Below, one piece after another: positions 1 to 7,924 of a stretch of 64,000 nt of DNA. The notes beneath the pieces were generated by a model. It did no database searches, had not been told where the DNA came from, and saw only the letters and a list, made by a program, of their open reading frames with translations. Position 1 is the first letter of the stretch, and every line of letters begins with the position of its first letter. Origin of the DNA: an uncultured Dorea sp. (lineage in GTDB: Bacteria; Bacillota; Clostridia; Lachnospirales; Lachnospiraceae); the NCBI RefSeq assembly GCF_934294775.1, contig NZ_CAKRAH010000001.1, positions 73,944 through 137,943 on the forward strand, read 5' to 3'. The position numbers were made by a program, and so were the translations under genes.

Positions 1-2
1 AT

Positions 3-92
3 TCTGATAATGGAGTTTCAAGAACTTTTACGAGCAGAGATGATATTTTGAGTCAGGTAATCCCATTTGCAACAGTGTTATCGGCTCAGTAA
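3..92 (+). CDS. Phage head-tail connector-like protein, C-terminal end (partial)
   Basis: The window opens inside a reading frame that runs from base 3 to a TAA at 90-92 and gives 29 residues ending in IPFATVLSAQ. The fragment is too short for a firm family call. Its place directly before the head-closure gene is where siphophages carry the gp6-like head-tail connector that seals the portal. The function is inferred from position and weak resemblance only. Confidence 0.4.
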   Translation, partial: SDNGVSRTFTSRDDILSQVIPFATVLSAQ

Positions 93-96
93 GGCG

Positions 97-221
97 GTGA
101 TCCAATTATCTCCCGGCAACTGGGTGAAGTTGAAAGAAGATTGTGCGTGACCAAAACGGTGATTCCGCCGGAATGGTTGCAGGGATGCGTGCGCAACAAA
201 GGTGGAGGGATAGCGCATTGA
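97..221 (+). pseudogene. Small phage ORF, possibly frameshifted
   Basis: Between the connector and the head-closure gene two short frames look like halves of one ~41-residue protein. GTG at 97 reads IQLSPGNWVKLKEDCA and stops at 148-150. The next frame continues with VTKTVIPPEWLQGC and stops at 219-221. One extra base near 147 would join them. The second stop overlaps the likely TTG start of the next gene (218), typical of coupled phage genes. It may be a one-base deletion, a sequencing error, or no gene at all. Confidence 0.3.
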
Positions 222-598
222 GAAATTTGAAGAAAAATACAAAGAAATTATGGTATTCGAATTACGGAAAAGGAAATCCAATTCTGGATGAGAATGGTGA
301 TGAAACGGGGGATTATGACAGTGGTTATAGTCCTCCTGTTTGTTTTTTTGCTACATTGTCGGCCAGTAAAGGAAGTGCCTATGCTGATGTATTTGGAACT
401 AATTTGGATTACACCAGATCTTTTTCTACAGTTAACCAACTTCCTATTACAGAGGAATCTCTTATCTGGAAATCAGAGCCAGTTATGAATGCAGATGGAA
501 CGGTTGATAAGGAATCAGCCGACTATACTGTAGCCGGTATAGCAGATGGACTGAATGAATTGGTAGTAGCTCTGAAAGCGAGGAAGAAAAATGCCTAA
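218..598 (+). CDS. Phage head closure / head-tail adaptor protein
   Basis: A 126-aa protein, if the TTG at 218 is the start. That codon has a GGAGGG at 204-209 with an 8-nt gap, whereas GTG 143 and ATG 173 and 185 in the same frame have weak sites. It begins MRNLKKNTKK and ends in a basic ARKKNA tail. Small proteins of this size between connector and gp10 genes close the head and form the stopper at the head-tail interface. The family is assigned from order, size and general look. It overlaps the next gene by 8 bp. Confidence 0.6.
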   Translation: MRNLKKNTKKLWYSNYGKGNPILDENGDETGDYDSGYSPPVCFFATLSASKGSAYADVFGTNLDYTRSFSTVNQLPITEESLIWKSEPVMNADGTVDKESADYTVAGIADGLNELVVALKARKKNA

Positions 599-1097
599 GT
601 ACAAAGTGGGATTATCCGCTAATGAATTTCGAAAGTTGGCAGACCAGATACATGACTATCGAATGGATCTGCAAGAAAAATGTGAGGAATTCACCCGGCG
701 CATTGCCGAGGAAGGTGTTGCAATTGCCAAAGCAAATATATTGAGCGAAGATGCGATTTATACAGGAGAACTGCTTAACAGCATGAATTTTGAACCAGGC
801 GACATCATATCTAACGGTGCATCGTACTACATTTATACGGCTTGCCCGTGGGCAAAATTCGTTGAATTTGGTACTGGAATTTCCGGAAAAGACAATCCGC
901 ACCCAGATACGTCTATAGCTGGTTGGAAATATGATACCAATAACCACGGAGAAAAAGGATGGTATTATTTCAAGGATGGCGCATGGCATTGGACACAAGG
1001 TATGCCGTCCAGACCATTCATGTACAATACTGCTTCTGAATTGCGAAGCATGAATACTATAGCCAGTATAGCAAGGGAGGTGTTTGGAAGTGATTGA
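591..1097 (+). CDS. HK97 gp10-like tail/neck protein
   Basis: 168 aa, starting at ATG 591 inside the end of the previous gene. Features typical of the HK97-gp10 family are present: a helical N-terminal half (LADQIHDYRMDLQEKCEEF, then AEEGVAIAKANI), a central hydrophobic strand with FVEFGTGI, and a C-terminal GMPSRPFMYN segment where gp10 proteins carry their conserved RPF. These proteins sit at the head-tail joint and help attach or complete the tail. Confidence 0.8.
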   Translation: MPKYKVGLSANEFRKLADQIHDYRMDLQEKCEEFTRRIAEEGVAIAKANILSEDAIYTGELLNSMNFEPGDIISNGASYYIYTACPWAKFVEFGTGISGKDNPHPDTSIAGWKYDTNNHGEKGWYYFKDGAWHWTQGMPSRPFMYNTASELRSMNTIASIAREVFGSD

Positions 1098-1491
1098 CGC
1101 ATCAAATAGAGTTCTGACCAATATCAAAACATATGTGTCAGAGACTTGTAAGAATGTATCGAATTATTCCAGTAAAGCACCACCAGAATTCCCGGCAGTA
1201 TCAGTTGTTCAAATTGATAACTCAGATGCATGTATGGATCTGGAAAATAACGAAAATGCCGTAACTTCTGTGATTGAAATTCAGTGTTATTCCAATAAGA
1301 GTAACACAGAATCAAGAAATATCATAAATCAGTGTTGTGATGCTATGAGAATGATGGGATATCGCCGTACATACGGTCCGAAGCCTATTACGAATGCATC
1401 AGACACAAACATTTGCCGTACCGTGGCAAGGTTTACAAGACTTGTCTCATCGGTAGATGAAATAGAGAAATTTGAAGCTAAGGAAGCATAA
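1090..1491 (+). CDS. Phage tail completion / tail terminator protein (gp17-like)
   Basis: 133 aa from GTG 1090, preceded by GGGAGG at 1075-1080 with a 9-nt gap; the TTG at 1084 is too close to that site. The fold pattern (N-terminal helix, then PPEFPAVSVVQ, VIEIQCYSNK and a helix ending MRMMGYRR) matches small tail-terminator proteins that cap the head-proximal end of the tail tube. The stop codon lies inside a terminator-like hairpin. Confidence 0.65.
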   Translation: MIDASNRVLTNIKTYVSETCKNVSNYSSKAPPEFPAVSVVQIDNSDACMDLENNENAVTSVIEIQCYSNKSNTESRNIINQCCDAMRMMGYRRTYGPKPITNASDTNICRTVARFTRLVSSVDEIEKFEAKEA

Positions 1492-1503
1492 AGCTTCCTT
1501 TTT
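1480..1503 (+). terminator. Terminator-like hairpin over the tail-completion stop codon
   Basis: AAGGAAGC (1480-1487) pairs with GCTTCCTT (1493-1500) around a 5-nt loop and is followed by TTT. The gene's TAA lies in the loop. It probably lowers, rather than ends, transcription into the tail tube gene, since no promoter is obvious between them. Confidence 0.55.
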
Positions 1504-1518
1504 AATATGTAATTTTTA

Positions 1519-1563
1519 CCGGATACCAATTAGAGGTATCCGCTGACCGCATTAGTTAAGCGG
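1519..1563 (+). other. Two tandem hairpins in the leader of the major tail gene
   Basis: CGGATACC/GGTATCCG form an 8-bp stem with a 7-nt loop (1520-1542). CCGC/GCGG follow with a 9-nt loop (1547-1563), ending just before the ribosome binding site. With the hairpin at 1480 this gives three stems in 93 bp. Such structures may stabilise the 3' or 5' ends of the highly expressed tail-tube mRNA; that role is inferred. Confidence 0.5.
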
Positions 1564-1583
1564 TAGAAAGGTAGGTATATATT

Positions 1584-2012
1584 ATGGCAGCAGCTAATGG
1601 AAAAGCTTATTCAACCATAGGAACGACTTTAGAGTATTCAAAAGATGGTACTGCATGGACTGAGTTAACTCCGATTAAGACATTCCCGGCTCTTGGAGGT
1701 GCACCAGATCAGATTGATATTACAGATATGACAGATGAAATGCAGGCATTCATTCTTGGTGTTCAGCAGATGGATTCAATGGAGTTTACAGCAAACTATT
1801 CACCGGCTAAGTTCAAAGAAATTGATGATCTTTCATATCAGGATCTGAAATACAGAATAAAGCTTGGAAAGAATGGGGCGTTAGGCGTAGCCAAATGGGA
1901 TGGACAGCATTCAGTTCGTATCACAGAGGGTGAAGTAAACGGAGCAATCGGAATGGCAGTAACATGTTCAAATTCTTCTAAAGTTGATGTAGACGTAGAA
2001 CCGGTTAAATAG
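1584..2012 (+). CDS. Phage major tail (tube) protein
   Basis: 142 aa. The N-terminus AAANGKAYSTIGTTLEYSKDG and the ALGGAPDQIDITDM segment are characteristic of clostridial tail tube proteins (phi13-type TTP family), in which a strand-rich barrel builds the stacked hexamer rings of the tail. The last residues (DVDVEPVK) form a final strand. A long leader with hairpins precedes it and a strong terminator follows, as expected for the most abundant tail product. Confidence 0.8.
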   Translation: MAAANGKAYSTIGTTLEYSKDGTAWTELTPIKTFPALGGAPDQIDITDMTDEMQAFILGVQQMDSMEFTANYSPAKFKEIDDLSYQDLKYRIKLGKNGALGVAKWDGQHSVRITEGEVNGAIGMAVTCSNSSKVDVDVEPVK

Positions 2013-2023
2013 CTGATCTAATG

Positions 2024-2054
2024 AGGGGAGGGAAACCTCCCTATTATTTTTTTT
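2024..2054 (+). terminator. Rho-independent terminator after the tail tube gene
   Basis: GGGAGG (2026-2031), a GAAA tetraloop and CCTCCC (2036-2041) are followed by TATTA and eight T (2047-2054). Placed between the tail tube and chaperone genes, it would reduce expression of downstream tail genes relative to the tube protein. Confidence 0.8.
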
Positions 2055-2074
2055 GTGTAAAAAGGAGAAAGAGC

Positions 2075-2443
2075 ATGAAAGTAAAAATTAACAAGAAAAC
2101 ATATGAAGCACAGGAATTATCAATTGGAGCATATGCACACATAGAGGAACAGGGATTTTCGATTATTACCGCTTTCCATAAACAGCAGAGTATGTTGCTT
2201 GCAATAGGCTTAGTATGCGGAATCCTTGGTTGTGACCGCGCAGAAGCAGAGCATGTAATTGAGCAGCATATCTTAGGTGGTGGAACAATCTTCGAACTGT
2301 CAAATGCTTTTATGGAATTGGCGTATGAATCCGATTTTTTCCGAAAGATGGTTGGAATGCCGACGAAAGCGGAAGAGAAAGAACAGGAGAAGAAAGCGAA
2401 ATCCAGCCAGAAGAAGACAACGGAAACGGAATCCGAATCGTAA
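2075..2443 (+). CDS. Phage tail assembly chaperone (gpG-like)
   Basis: 122 aa starting MKVKINKKTYEAQ at ATG 2075, with AAAGGAG upstream at 2061-2067. A start 54 bp upstream in the same frame would run through the terminator and is rejected. The protein occupies the slot of lambda gpG / siphophage chaperone between tail tube and tape measure. The C-terminus is a highly charged Lys/Glu tail (EEKEQEKKAKSSQKK). A -1 frameshift inside it joins the following ORF (see 2335-2341). Confidence 0.75.
   Translation: MKVKINKKTYEAQELSIGAYAHIEEQGFSIITAFHKQQSMLLAIGLVCGILGCDRAEAEHVIEQHILGGGTIFELSNAFMELAYESDFFRKMVGMPTKAEEKEQEKKAKSSQKKTTETESES
2335..2341 (+). other. -1 ribosomal frameshift site (T TTT TTC)
   Basis: In the chaperone frame the codons GAT TTT TTC give the classic slippery heptamer T TTT TTC. 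A -1 slip enters the frame of the next ORF only 7 nt after that frame's last stop (TGA 2326-2328). Programmed -1 frameshifting between the two chaperone ORFs is a conserved feature of long-tailed phages. No other canonical X XXY YYZ heptamer was found in the overlap. Confidence 0.7.
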
Positions 2444-2793
2444 GTTGCACGCAGTTTATTAGAGATTATTGGATGCCCCGTGCAATTCGTAGCGGGGTTC
2501 CAATGTCGGAGTTTTACAATTTAACTCCAACGATTATTAATGTATATGTAAAAGAATATGAACGTAAAGCACAAGAAGAATGCGACTTAATTAGATACAG
2601 CGCATGGCTTCAAGGAGCTTATGTGCGAGATGCGATTGTTTCTGCATTTTCTGAAAAAGTTTCTTATCCAGAAAATCCGTTAATGAAAAAGAAAACAGAT
2701 GAACCGGAAGTGGTTGACAATGAGGAATATGTTGGAGAAGCGCAATTCTTGCAGTTCATAAATGCGCTAAACAAGAAATTTGATGAAAAATAA
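2335..2793 (+). CDS. Tail assembly chaperone frameshift extension (gpGT-type)
   Basis: This frame is open from 2329 to 2793. It contains no well-placed start: the first ATG (2473) lacks a ribosome binding site, yet coding-looking sequence begins upstream (CTQFIRDYWMP before that ATG). Made by -1 slippage from the upstream chaperone, it would give a fusion of about 239 aa. In lambda, gpGT binds the tape measure while gpG coats it; the same division of labour is expected here. It ends 17 nt before the tape measure gene. Confidence 0.7.
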   Translation, partial: FFPKDGWNADESGRERTGEESEIQPEEDNGNGIRIVSCTQFIRDYWMPRAIRSGVPMSEFYNLTPTIINVYVKEYERKAQEECDLIRYSAWLQGAYVRDAIVSAFSEKVSYPENPLMKKKTDEPEVVDNEEYVGEAQFLQFINALNKKFDEK

Positions 2794-2809
2794 AGGTAGG
2801 TGAGAGAAG

Positions 2810-5800
2810 ATGCCAGATGAAATTGATAGACTTGAGATAGCTGTTGAGACGCAAGCTAACAAAGCTAATCGTGCATTAGGGACGATGGAGAGGAAAACCA
2901 CAAGAATAGCAGATAATTTAGAGCGTCTTCTCACCTTGTCTGCCGGACTTGGAAATATTGGCAATGTGAATGTAAAGGGACTCGATGCATTTAAGGCAGA
3001 ATTAGACTCTATTTTCAAGAAGAAAAAAGAGGTTGGTAAGGACGAGATACGTATTCGTACTAACCGAAAGGATTTAAAATACCCGGCACAGTCATTACTA
3101 GAGCTTCAAAAAAGATTTAAAGACGCCAGACTTGAAGTTGATTTTTCTTCCAAAGGGTCTAAGGAATTACAGAAAGAGCTTTCAAAGAATCAACGCGCCT
3201 ATGAACGCATGAAACAGAGTATATCCGATAAAATAACACTTTCATGGACGGATGAAATTGGCGGAAAAGACTGGTACAAGTCTGTCATGCAGATGAAACA
3301 GTATGAAAATGCTGTAAATGATATCATAGCAGCTCTCGATAAGCTGAAATCGAGAAAAGAGATCCCTAGTTTCGGAATTGAAAAAGGAGAGAATCCAATT
3401 ACATCTGATCTTCAGAATCCGCCCAAAAACATATCTTCAGATGCTATGAATTATGATGCCGGAGCAATGAAAGCGGTATTTGGAGATGGTGCAGAGAATA
3501 TTAAAAACTTCAATGACCTTATTGAAAAGTCTTCTGAAAACACTAAATCATTGAATAATGAGCTGAAAAAGACATCTATTCCCGAAGAATCCATCGACAC
3601 TGTAAAACAACTAGGGTATAGCCTTGTTGATACAGCAGATAAAATGAATAGCGTATCAAAGCAGTCAGCTTTTCACAAGTTTCCGCAAATGATAAAAGAC
3701 TCTTTTGAGTTGAATGAAGACGGACAACTTCCAGCACTTAATAAATTTTCTGATATTTTCAGAAATACCATCGGCAGTATGCCTATGAAAGTAATGGACT
3801 TCATGAAGTTGGATGAAAGTGGCTCGCTTAAAGGCATTTTTTCTTTGAAAGAGAAAATTAGGAATGCAAGTAATACTAAAATGACAGCGCCTGATACATC
3901 TGCTGTTGACGAACAAATCAGTAAAATTAAAAGAGAAATTACGCGATTGAGAGAAACCATGCAGAATCAAATTCACTTAGGAAAATTTGATTCTGCGGAA
4001 GACACGTATCAAGATATTTTGATGGCAACCAAAGCATTAAAACAATATGAGGGAATCAAAAATCAGGCATTTCAAAGTACGGAAAAAGTAAGCGCATTCA
4101 AACGCGCTCTTGCTGGAATAAAAGGGTCTGCGAAATCAATTAATTCTGTAAAAAAATCATTTAATGATGTATCAAAAGCTGTTCAGGATGCAAAAAGCAT
4201 GGCAAACAAGGCTATACATCCGCTCAGAACATTAAGAGAGCTAATGTCTGGGACAAGCAACCAGGCAAGCAAGGGGATGTCATGGGGGAAAATGATTGGT
4301 TCATCCCTTATGTTCTCGACCATTTTCGGAGCTATTAGTCAGATAAAAGAAGCGATTAAAGCTGGTTCTGATAATCTAGTGCAGTATAGTTCTGCGTATA
4401 ACAAGAGTATTTCTGGTATGGTTACATCTTTGCTGTATCTTAAAAATGCGTGGGCAGCTGCTTTTGCTCCTATCATCAATGTAGTTGCACCGTACATATC
4501 AAAATTTATTGATATGATTGCCGGAGCATTAAATGCTGTAGGGCAATTTACGGCTGCATTAACTGGAAAAGGGCATGTCGTACAAGCTAAGAAAGCTTGG
4601 TATGATTACGGAAAAAGCTTAGAGTCAACTGGAAACAGTGCTTCAAATACCAGCAAGAAGTTAAAAGATGCTAAAAAAGCAGCGAAAGATCTTGAAAATT
4701 ATACTCTTGGCATAGATGAACTTCATGTTATTCAGCCAAACAAGGATGATAGCAGTTCTACTGATCCGAACTCTGGATCTGGAAAATATACTGGTCCATC
4801 TCCGTCAGAAATGTTCGAAACCGTAGAAGTACCGAATTCTATGAATAAGCTGTCGGATATGTTCAAAGAGGCAATTAAAAACTCCGACTTCACTGATATA
4901 GGTCGTGTGATTAGCGACAAGCTGGCAAATGCGCTTGAGGGAATCAAGTGGAATAACATATATCAACATGCAGATAATTTTGGAAAAGACTTGGCAACAT
5001 TCCTTAATGGATTGATTACGCCACGTCTTTTTTATGATTTAGGAGCAACGATTGCCGGAGCAATCAATACTGCGCTTCATGCTGCAAATTCATTTGCAAT
5101 AAACTTTGATTGGTCTAATTTTGGTTCATCTATAGCAAGTAGCATTCAAGGGTTCTTTGAGAACTGGGATGCCGGATTAACTGGTGAAACATTCAGTAAT
5201 TTTTTCTCTGGAATTTTCGATGCAATGACCGGATTTTTGAATACTCTTGATAAAACTAATACTTTTGAAACAATAGGTCAAAAACTTGTTGATTTTCTTT
5301 GCGGTGTTAAATGGGGAAAAATGGCATGGAGTCTCCTTAATTTTTTCGGAGCACTTAGCAAAGCTCTTGTTAAATTTCCGGTAGACTTTGCCAAAGGAGT
5401 TGCACAGGAAATCCTTAACAAAATATTTGGAGAAGATAAAGTAAAATTACCGAAAGTAAAATGGTTTGATGACTTAATCGGATGGATTAACGAATGCTCT
5501 TTTAAACAGATACCTCTTTTTAAATACATCTTCGATTTAGGAGATATGACTGATTTGTTTAAGGGAATCAAGGATGCGATTGATAGAGCAAGAGAGAAAA
5601 TGAAAGATGGCGGTGGCGATATAGTCAAAGGTCTTGGAGAGGGAATTTCTTATGCTTTTGGTTCAGCCGTAGAATGGGTATCCGAGCATTTTCCAATAGT
5701 CAAAGCATTTAAAACTATATTGGGAATTCATTCACCATCCAAAGTATTCAAGGAATTAGGTGGATACATCATGGATGGATTATCAAATGGAATTACCGCA

Positions 5801-7519
5801 AAATTCCAACCAATCATAAATTCCTTTGGCGATTTAAAAGAATCAATTACTGATAAGTTTTCTGATGTGAAAGATTCTTTTGGAACAAAATTCAAAAACG
5901 CAAGAGATGCTGTGGAAGATAAATTTTCTGATGTCGGAGATTGGTTTGCTAATCGAAAAAACGACATTAAAAATGCACACAATGATATTGATTCTAGTCT
6001 TGGAAGTAAGTACAAATCAGCCAGAACGTACGTAAATAATGCTTTCTCAGATGTGGGAAAATGGTTTGGAGATAAGAAAACAGCCGTACAAAATGCACAG
6101 GATAGTATTTCAGCATGGTTTGACAGTAAATATAAGAAAGCTCGCAGCAATGCAAATTCTTCTTTTGAGAACATCGGGAAATGGTTTGGTAATAAAAAGC
6201 TAGATATCCAGAGTAACATGAGTTCTATATCTGATTGGTTCAGAGGTACATTCCGGTCTGCATATAACGGTGTGACAGAGACTTTTTCGAGAATCGGTGA
6301 CTTCTTTAGTGGAATTGGAAGAGAAATTAAAAAACCTATTATCAGTGCCATGAAAGCAATCCTCAAAGGTGTCAACTGGGTATACGAAAGGCTCGGTGGC
6401 GGTGCTAATCATTTTGATGTAGCTCAGTTAGACAAATATGCAAATGGTACGAATGGCGTTGTTCACGATACTATCGGTATCGTGAACGATCAAGCCGGTA
6501 GCACATATCGTGAAATGGTACAGTTCCCGAATGGGAAGACAATTATCCCAAAAGGGCGTAACGTCATGTTACCAATGCCAAAAGGCACGAAAGTTCTTCC
6601 GGCAGATCAGACAGCTTCGTTGATGAATATGCCACACTTCAAAAAAGGAATCGGTGATTTCTTTGGTGGCGCATGGTCGAAGTTCCAAGAGTTTACAGAT
6701 AATATTGCTGATTACGTCAGCAATCCGAAAAAGCTCATTCAAATAGCTTATGACCAGTTCACAGATTTCACGGATTACGTTGAACCTGGATTATCAATGG
6801 CAAAAAATGCTGTTGCTGGAACGGTTGATACGGCAGTGAACTTCATTAAGGAAAAGCTCTCGAAAATTGGAAGTTCTGTCAATTACACTCCGTCAGCGGG
6901 AGTTGAGCAATGGAGAGCATTGGCTAAACAAGCTCTTGAAATGACCGGACAGTTTACAGAATCTAATTTGAATCGGTTATTGATGCAAATGAGAACAGAG
7001 TCTGGTGGAAATCCAAGAGCGATTAATAACTGGGATATCAACGCCAAGAACGGTGTCCCGTCAAAAGGACTTATGCAAGTAATTGACCCTACTTTTAGGG
7101 CATATGCGCAAGCTCCATACAACAAGGATATCTATGATCCAATGTCGAACATCTTAGCAGCTATACGCTATACGCTGTCGAGATATGGAAGTCTTGAAAG
7201 AGGATGGAAAGGACATGGATATGCGGACGGTGGATTCCCGAAAGTCGGCGAAATGTTCTATGCAAATGAAAGCGGTCCTGAGCTTGTCGGGAAAATCGGC
7301 AACAGGACAGCTGTAGTAAATAAAACGCAGATCGTTGAATCTGTAAGTTCTGGTGTTGAAAGAGCAAATGATGAAACCAACGCATTATTAAGAACAGTAA
7401 TTGAGTATCAAAAATTACTTCTGAAAAAAGAAACAAATGTAAATATTGACGGTAAAAGAGCTGATAAGCAGATATCAAAAGCACGTAGGAATACGGGCTT
7501 TTCTTTTTCGCCAACGTAG
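2810..7519 (+). CDS. Tape measure protein with lytic transglycosylase domain
   Basis: 1569 aa, which would set the tail length. Residues 1-430 are helical/coiled-coil. About 487-595 are hydrophobic (GSSLMFSTIFGAI, AAAFAPIINVVAPYI), the part that inserts into the membrane. About 1010-1165 hold four to five degenerate ~37-aa repeats around F(S/E)D(V/I)G.WFG.K. From ~1365 an SLT lysozyme-like domain has the catalytic Glu near residue 1397 (MRTESGGNP), followed by GLMQV. It would cut peptidoglycan when DNA enters. The stop is followed at once by the distal tail gene. Confidence 0.93.
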   Translation: MPDEIDRLEIAVETQANKANRALGTMERKTTRIADNLERLLTLSAGLGNIGNVNVKGLDAFKAELDSIFKKKKEVGKDEIRIRTNRKDLKYPAQSLLELQKRFKDARLEVDFSSKGSKELQKELSKNQRAYERMKQSISDKITLSWTDEIGGKDWYKSVMQMKQYENAVNDIIAALDKLKSRKEIPSFGIEKGENPITSDLQNPPKNISSDAMNYDAGAMKAVFGDGAENIKNFNDLIEKSSENTKSLNNELKKTSIPEESIDTVKQLGYSLVDTADKMNSVSKQSAFHKFPQMIKDSFELNEDGQLPALNKFSDIFRNTIGSMPMKVMDFMKLDESGSLKGIFSLKEKIRNASNTKMTAPDTSAVDEQISKIKREITRLRETMQNQIHLGKFDSAEDTYQDILMATKALKQYEGIKNQAFQSTEKVSAFKRALAGIKGSAKSINSVKKSFNDVSKAVQDAKSMANKAIHPLRTLRELMSGTSNQASKGMSWGKMIGSSLMFSTIFGAISQIKEAIKAGSDNLVQYSSAYNKSISGMVTSLLYLKNAWAAAFAPIINVVAPYISKFIDMIAGALNAVGQFTAALTGKGHVVQAKKAWYDYGKSLESTGNSASNTSKKLKDAKKAAKDLENYTLGIDELHVIQPNKDDSSSTDPNSGSGKYTGPSPSEMFETVEVPNSMNKLSDMFKEAIKNSDFTDIGRVISDKLANALEGIKWNNIYQHADNFGKDLATFLNGLITPRLFYDLGATIAGAINTALHAANSFAINFDWSNFGSSIASSIQGFFENWDAGLTGETFSNFFSGIFDAMTGFLNTLDKTNTFETIGQKLVDFLCGVKWGKMAWSLLNFFGALSKALVKFPVDFAKGVAQEILNKIFGEDKVKLPKVKWFDDLIGWINECSFKQIPLFKYIFDLGDMTDLFKGIKDAIDRAREKMKDGGGDIVKGLGEGISYAFGSAVEWVSEHFPIVKAFKTILGIHSPSKVFKELGGYIMDGLSNGITAKFQPIINSFGDLKESITDKFSDVKDSFGTKFKNARDAVEDKFSDVGDWFANRKNDIKNAHNDIDSSLGSKYKSARTYVNNAFSDVGKWFGDKKTAVQNAQDSISAWFDSKYKKARSNANSSFENIGKWFGNKKLDIQSNMSSISDWFRGTFRSAYNGVTETFSRIGDFFSGIGREIKKPIISAMKAILKGVNWVYERLGGGANHFDVAQLDKYANGTNGVVHDTIGIVNDQAGSTYREMVQFPNGKTIIPKGRNVMLPMPKGTKVLPADQTASLMNMPHFKKGIGDFFGGAWSKFQEFTDNIADYVSNPKKLIQIAYDQFTDFTDYVEPGLSMAKNAVAGTVDTAVNFIKEKLSKIGSSVNYTPSAGVEQWRALAKQALEMTGQFTESNLNRLLMQMRTESGGNPRAINNWDINAKNGVPSKGLMQVIDPTFRAYAQAPYNKDIYDPMSNILAAIRYTLSRYGSLERGWKGHGYADGGFPKVGEMFYANESGPELVGKIGNRTAVVNKTQIVESVSSGVERANDETNALLRTVIEYQKLLLKKETNVNIDGKRADKQISKARRNTGFSFSPT

Positions 7520-7531
7520 GAGGTGTAGGAA

Positions 7532-7921
7532 ATGGCAGCAAGGCATATATCTGATTTCATAATGGTAAATGGCAAGCCGTTTCCGGCACCGAAACGCTAC
7601 CCAAATATGGTAGTAACTACGGCGGTAAATGCTGCCAGAAATGCCAATAACAAGATTGTCGGCCAGAAAATCGGAAGAGACAACTATAAAATTGATAACT
7701 TGGAATGGCCGTATCTGGATGCCGAAACATGGTCAAGCATGTTGAAAGAATTCAAGAAGTTCTTTGTAACAGTCAGATTTTGGGATATGGTTGAAAACAC
7801 CTGGATTACATTAACGATGTATCCGGGTGATAGAACGGCAGATGTATTTAAGTACGACAGCACTGGAAGACCAGTTTCTTATATTAATTGTAAGGTCAAT
7901 ATTATTGATGCGGGGTGGTAA
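7532..7921 (+). CDS. Small tail protein, DUF6711-like
   Basis: 129 aa with AGGAGGTG at the end of the tape measure gene as its ribosome binding site. The segments NGKPFPAPKRYPNM, VNAARNANNKIVGQ, GRDNYKIDNLEWPYLDAETW and VRFWD match my memory of the small clostridial phage proteins grouped as DUF6711, usually found between tape measure and baseplate genes. It probably belongs to the tail tip complex. The family name is from recall and was not searched. Confidence 0.55.
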   Translation: MAARHISDFIMVNGKPFPAPKRYPNMVVTTAVNAARNANNKIVGQKIGRDNYKIDNLEWPYLDAETWSSMLKEFKKFFVTVRFWDMVENTWITLTMYPGDRTADVFKYDSTGRPVSYINCKVNIIDAGW

Positions 7922-7924
7922 TTA

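Noticed and set aside
612..1127. 171-aa - strand ORF over the gp10-like gene
   Set aside because: Antiparallel to a well-supported phage gene with overlaps to both neighbours; no family-like features.
2473..2793. Independent gene starting at ATG 2473
   Set aside because: No ribosome binding site and the frame is coding-like upstream; a -1 frameshift product explains it better.
5728..6375. 215-aa ORF on the - strand inside the tape measure gene
   Set aside because: It is the reverse shadow of the repeat region; no ribosome binding site and low-complexity Leu/Phe/Ser translation.
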